The translations under genes were made by a program, and so were the position numbers. This document shows, piece by piece, positions 59,378 to 64,000 of a DNA stretch of 64,000 bases. The notes under the pieces are model-generated. The model worked only from the letters and a program-made list of their open reading frames with translations. It made no database searches and was not told the origin of the DNA. The stretch covers positions 11,674,001 to 11,738,000 of the forward strand of contig BSBN01001752.1 in assembly GCA_027924645.1 (NCBI GenBank), given 5' to 3'. The DNA is from Cunninghamia lanceolata. Its lineage: Eukaryota > Streptophyta > Pinopsida > Cupressales > Cupressaceae. Position 1 is the stretch's first letter, and every line of letters begins with the position of its first letter.

Positions 59378-59531
59378 AAGGGGGAGTGAGGAGCAGTGAA
59401 AAATGAGGAATCCAATTAAGGGGGAGTTCTGGAAATTGTATATAAAGACAGAGCATCAGCAAAGGGGGAGCATAGTGAAAACACTTAGTCATTTTTCACT
59501 AAGTGTTGCCATCAATGCCAAAGGGGGAGAT
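59378..59531 (+). other. Array of four polypurine tracts
   Basis: (A/T)AAGGGGGAG at 59378-59387, 59416-59425, 59461-59470 and 59520-59529; the last adjoins the 3' LTR. It is the same arrangement as at 16826-17124, and the CTTTGCCATTGATGTC block before the first tract is identical to that at 16931. Confidence 0.85.
59480..59507 (+). other. Perfect 10-bp hairpin before the last polypurine tract
   Basis: AACACTTAGT (59480-59489), an 8-nt loop, ACTAAGTGTT (59498-59507). It overlaps by four bases the left arm of a second inverted repeat (59504-59520 with 59567-59583), so the two folds would compete. Confidence 0.7.
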
Positions 59532-60629
59532 TGTTGGCAAGAGACACTATATGGATTCATGGTTGTTGTCATTGATGGCAACAAAGGTCATCCCACATAT
59601 CCACAAGTCATAATGTGTCTCTACTGGAAGTCAGAATAAAGATTGTTGTGGTCCGGTGAACAAGAACAGAGCATGTGGCAAGGTCCGACAGATTGATCCG
59701 GATCTCTCAGAGGAAGTGTCTTGGTGCAGTGCGGATTTGGGGAAGTCAAGAGGACTACCTTGAGTGGTATATTCCAAGGATTTAGCCTCCGGTGATGGAC
59801 AAGGAGAAAGATATGAATAGTTGAGTACCGGATTCCTGAGAGACAGTGAAAACAGAGGAAGAACTGACTGACAGAGTATCAGACTACTTTCCAGATGTGT
59901 TACTATTGATGATAGAGGTTGTGAAGGCATGAATCATGTTTGGCCGACATGATTAATGATATCTACAAGTATATGCTTGATCCGCATTGCTTGGTGAGGA
60001 AGGATTCAGCCGACAGAACAAAAGTTTGTAAGAAACTAGACTGTTCCGGATGCCGACTAGAAAGGTGATGAAATTACTTGTGCGGATATATATAGAGGAT
60101 GGATTTAGTTGTGAAGGTAATGATGGTGTGAAGATATATGCGAATAAGTCCAGAACAGAGCAGAAGTAGCAAAAAGGATCCGGTATGTGAAAGATAGCAG
60201 AATAAAGAACAGAGGAAAGATGAAGTGCAGCAGATCAGTGTACTGAGCCTAACCGGAACTGAACTCCAGCATATGCAGATGCTTCCAATCAGTTCAAGAC
60301 TGTGATTCTTATCACTTTGTAGACAGTGTGTCTTCTTGTAGGCAGTGGGCCTCTTGTGAGCAGTGTGCTCGGGCAGTGAGCCCTAATTGGCAAGTGCCAT
60401 TTTTTGTAATCTCCTATTCTTCTAACAGAGAATAATTTTTGGGTTAATCACCCCGTGGTTTTCTCCCTTAACAGGGTTTCCACGTCAAAAAATTACTGTG
60501 TCATGTGTTTCTTATTTCATGGTAATGTTTTTGTGTTTGATTCAATGCTGCATTAATTAATAGGAAAGTTCAGAAAGGGAAATAATTAGGATAACTGATT
60601 CACCCCCCCCCCCCTCTCAGTTATCAACA
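59532..60629 (+). repeat. 3' LTR of the young element
   Basis: 1098 bp. Matches the 5' LTR apart from about five transitions and five extra C residues near 60603-60614. Confidence 0.95.
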
Positions 60630-60634
60630 AAACA

Positions 60635-61569
60635 TAATCAACTCAAATAAACAAAACATACATCACTAATTTAAATTTGTAGACCTTAAATAATAATCTC
60701 AAATCATCAATTTAATTAGACTATTACAATTAAATCTTAAAGTTTATCATAGTTGACTTTGGGAATCAATACAATAATAAGACTACCTTACATGTATATT
60801 TCACCCATTGCTTAGAGAGTTTAATAAGGTGGTAAATTTTTTAGCTAACACAAATGTTGACCTCTATCATTTCTCCTTCCTAGTGGTGGACCACACAAAT
60901 GTGTGGGATGGTTTAGAATCTCTTCTTGAGATATATTGTCCTCCATGAGAACTTTTGACAACTTTTGGGTTTATTATTTAGGTGGACCTCTAGCCTAAAA
61001 TTATTGGTAACTATTTCCTGGCTTATTTTTGTCATCCCAAAATGGCTCACTTCCCACATCCCATCATTGTTTTGATATTTATTTCATGGAAGGTGGCTTT
61101 CTGTGTCATTCACCTCTAGATGGATCCTAGTAAGATTTCTAGTGAGAGAAGTTGGTGAACTTGTTCTAAGCTCATTATAACATTGTTTGATCATAGACTA
61201 GGAAACAACTACAAAGTTAGTTGCAAGGAGTTTTAGATGTTACACTTTATCATGGAGTCTTGTTTAAGTCTAATGTTGTTATGGTTGTAAATGTAAGTCA
61301 TTTGGAAAAGAACTAACAACCACATATATGTCTAAGTGAGTTACTAGAGTGTGTATGATAGTGCGAGTATACATACAACACTATTGGAGTACATGCGGTG
61401 ATGGATAGGAGCATGTGATGTTTTAGGGGATGCTCAAAGGTATCACAAGCAATTAGAAGCAATTGAGTGTTTTTCTCTTTTATTGCAAGCCATGGATAGT
61501 GTTTGGTTTTAGTGTAGCAAGACATGTATGTGGTACAAGTAAAGATGGTCAATAGCCTTTGACCAAGTG
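60635..61569. other. Unassigned AT-rich sequence
   Basis: Nothing recognised; right flank of the young element. Confidence 0.35.
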
Positions 61570-62109
61570 TGAGATGTAGAAAATTATTATGTGTGTTTAT
61601 TATTAAATTGGAGAATTCATGTAAACATCATGGCATGGTCATGTTTTGGCTATGTGACTATTGGTATTCTACATGGTAGTTAGATAGTTCAAACTATTGG
61701 ATTTCCATGAGAACATCTTGGTGGCTATATCAACTTGCTTGTATAGATGGAATGATGTTTAGTTAGTTGGATGTTAATTGTTTAAAGGTTGGTAAATCTA
61801 GTTGGAGGTTGTATTCTATAGTCTACAAATTGAGATAATCTATAAGAGGGATTTATTGTATTGGATGTAATTAATTTTCTAATGAATATAGTTGTTATTG
61901 TCCTTTTCCTAGTGGGTTTTTTTCCTATTAGGGGTTCCCACATAAATCTATATCTCATGTGCATTTGTGGTTTGCATACTATTTTATTTTATTCCTTCAA
62001 TGTTGCTTGATTGAATTGTATAACAAACATAACTACATTTGATCACATACTCTTAAGGTGTTCTAATATCCTAGTCTATCAATCAACTATAGCAGGGATT
62101 AAATTCCCA
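61570..62109 (+). repeat. Probable copia 5' LTR
   Basis: Ends just before a PBS-like TTGGTATTAGAA (about 62114-62125). It holds a TCTATAAGAGGG TATA-like site near 61850 and a CCTAGTGGGTTTTTTTCC...GGTTCCCACATAAATC block typical of copia R-U5. The left boundary is a guess; no second LTR lies in the window. Confidence 0.45.
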
Positions 62110-62114
62110 AAATT

Positions 62115-62126
62115 TGGTATTAGAAT
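62115..62126 (+). other. PBS-like site, copia
   Basis: TGGTATTAGAAT, degenerate initiator-Met PBS. Confidence 0.5.
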
Positions 62127-62336
62127 GTGTTTCCTAAGAAGGGGCCACATTGTTTGGAGTTATACCCTTATGTGTTTTGTGGTGTAACCCTCAACAGTTG
62201 TGCCACCCTAACATGCAAGTTTTTTGTAGTATGTGTATAATTGGTTTTAGTGGGATCCTTCAGTATGTTTATAACTAGCTTGAATGAGAGCCTCTGAAGG
62301 ATATTTTGAGAATATAGAGCACATGTTGCTAGATTC

Positions 62337-64000
62337 ATGGCAAGAACATCAATGTCTGATGTTGAGAAGTTCAATGGTTAGAACTTTAAGTTATGGAATT
62401 TGAAGGTTAAAGAACTCTTGGTGGAGAGAGATTATGGATAGTGGTATCTTTTTTGGTTAAACCTACAATTATGTTTGATGAGGATTGGAATAGATTGGTT
62501 AAGAAAGCTAGAAATACTATTCTTCTATATTGTGTTAGAAGAGCCTTCTACATATTTATTGCACAAGAATATAGGAACCTTGTATCAATCCAAGAGTCGT
62601 GTAAACAAACTTTTCTTGAAAACAAAACTTTATATTCCTTGAATATCTGAAAGAGGCAGATTTAGAAAATGATCTTCTCAACACTTTCAATTTAATTTTG
62701 GGTATGTTAGTGTCAATAGGAATTAAAATAAAAGAATAGGATAAGTGTATTTTGTTTTTATGTCCCTTACATGATTCATGGGAGAATTTGATTATGTCAA
62801 TTAGTGGTAACTATTCTTCACCCAAACTAGAAGACCTCATTGGGATTTTGTCAAGTGAAGAGATCATGAGAAAGTCCATGGTTGAATCCTCTAGTGATGC
62901 CCTAGTTGTAAGGGTGGTTCAAAGGATAGAGAGGGTAAGAAGAAGGGTGATAGAGATAAGAAGCACAAGAAGGACAAGTCTAAGTCTCCTAGTAAACCTA
63001 AGGTGAAGTGTTGGAGCTATGGCAAGCGAGATCACATAAAGAATGATAATTACTCAAATAGTTCCTTTGGCATAGACAAGTATACTGGTGATGCTTTGTA
63101 TTTGTTAATATCATTGGTGATGATTCTTGGTTGAATATTGACTTAGGAGCATAATACCACATGACTCCTCATATGGAGAGGTGCTCTAATTACAAGGAGT
63201 GTGATGGAGGAAAAGTTTTCCTTGGTGAGAACATCTCTCTTTGGATAGTTAGTCGAGGGAAGATGAAGGTATCTTTAATGGATGGAAGAGTGAGGACACT
63301 CTATGATGTTTTTCATACACCAACTTAGTGATAAATTTGATTTTAGTCTCTATGATGATTGAATCTATTGTACATGTCACATTTGATTAAAATGGGTGTA
63401 GGTTAGCTAGAGGCAATTTGGCATTGGCTACAAGTGTGAGGCATGTGACTCTTTTTAAGCTAGAGGAATCAATATTCTATAGCTCTATGAATGTTATTCA
63501 ACCTAACTCAATTTAGTTTTGGCATCACCAATTGGTTCATGTTAGAGAAAAGGGCCTAAAAACCTTGGTAACTAAGAATATGGTGAAAGTTTAAGCAAAT
63601 TCTTCTGATAGATTTAATTTTTGTCAACATTGTATGTTTGGAAAGTAAAATAGGGTGCGGTTTGCTTCATGAAGCACTAGAGAAAGGGAGAGGTTGGAAG
63701 TTATTCATAGTGATCTCTATGGTATTGTGGATGTACAATTAATTGGTAAGCCCAAGTACTATGTCTCTTTCATTAATGATTATTAGAGATATGCTTAGGT
63801 GTATTTTCTTAAGAAAAAGTGTGAGATGTTTCTCAAGTTTCAAGAATTTAAAGCACTTGTATAAAATTAGATTAATAATAAAATCAAAGCATTAAGTTCA
63901 AATAATAGTGTGGACTTTTTCTCTAAAGATTTTGAGGCATTTTGTAAGAACACTAGTATTGTTAGGCAAAGAACAACACCCTACACACTATAATAGAATG
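62337..64000 (+). pseudogene. Decayed copia gag-protease-integrase, cut by window end
   Basis: ATG at 62337 followed by KFNG and NFKLWNLKVKELL, a copia gag start with TAG stops. A degenerate knuckle (CWSYGKRDHIKND, two Cys lost) is near 63010. A protease-like segment (NIDLGA, stop, YHMTPHMERCSNY) is near 63130-63190. The integrase zinc region (CQHCMFGK) is near 63620, and a core start (EVIHSDLYG, then SFINDY) near 63700-63785. Many stops and frame changes. RT would lie beyond the window. Confidence 0.8.

Larger units (their letters stand above)
53226..60629 (+). mobile_element. Young non-autonomous LTR element with a 1027-codon ORF
   Basis: LTRs 53226-54318 and 59532-60629 with TGTTGGC...ATCAACA ends and a perfect AAACA TSD (53221-53225, 60630-60634). 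The LTRs differ at about five sites, all transitions, plus a C-tract length difference (7 versus 12), so insertion is recent. Internal parts: iMet PBS, ORF1 (gag-derived), a spacer with an LTR-derived segment, ORF2 (unknown), four purine tracts. No protease, RT, RNase H or integrase. Ends, PBS and 3' untranslated region resemble the Sirevirus-like element at 11013-18748. Confidence 0.95.

Overview
This window reads as repeat-rich intergenic DNA from a seed plant with a large genome. A gymnosperm is my best guess, but this is inferred only from AT-rich sequence, stacked and partly decayed LTR retrotransposons, and the absence of any recognisable host gene. No rRNA, tRNA, CRISPR array or organellar insert was seen. 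Almost everything that can be explained is Ty1/copia or Ty3/gypsy, and several insertions are dated relative to each other by nesting and target-site duplications (TSDs).

Left part (1-21046). A copia 3' end with its LTR (1-1237) is followed by a plus-strand gypsy 5' LTR (1238-4382) with PBS and a decayed internal region. A minus-strand copia LTR starts near 6598. It is split by a 3.6-kb solo LTR (7002-10648, TSD CAAAA) and by a plus-strand copia element with Sirevirus-like non-coding features (11013-18748). The rest of the minus-strand copia (RNase H and RT remnants) follows at 18998-20180. The Sirevirus-like copy lacks a TSD and is bracketed by a ~229-bp duplication of host sequence, so it looks recombinant.

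Middle (21047-43153). A small minus-strand gag-only copia element (21052-25531, TSD CATAC) carries in its right LTR a solo LTR of a Sirevirus-like relative (24039-25275, TSD AGGAT). Further right lies a complete 14.6-kb minus-strand Ty3/gypsy element (28517-43148, near-TSD GGTAG/AGTAG). Its order is gag, protease, an extra plant-type RNase H, RT, degenerate RNase H, integrase. Its LTRs are 3.2 kb with tandem repeats.

Right part (43154-64000). Unassigned AT-rich DNA contains a decayed plant mobile domain (PMD) coding region (about 48040-50010). The most striking object is a young, complete, non-autonomous LTR element (53226-60629, TSD AAACA). Its two LTRs differ by about five substitutions and one C-tract length change. 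It has no pol. It carries a 392-codon gag-derived ORF (coiled coil plus four CCHC knuckles) and an intact 1027-codon ORF of a family I do not recognise. It shares PBS, repeated polypurine tracts and LTR landmarks with the Sirevirus-like element at 11013-18748, suggesting mobilisation in trans by a related autonomous family. The window ends inside another decayed copia element (about 61570-64000).
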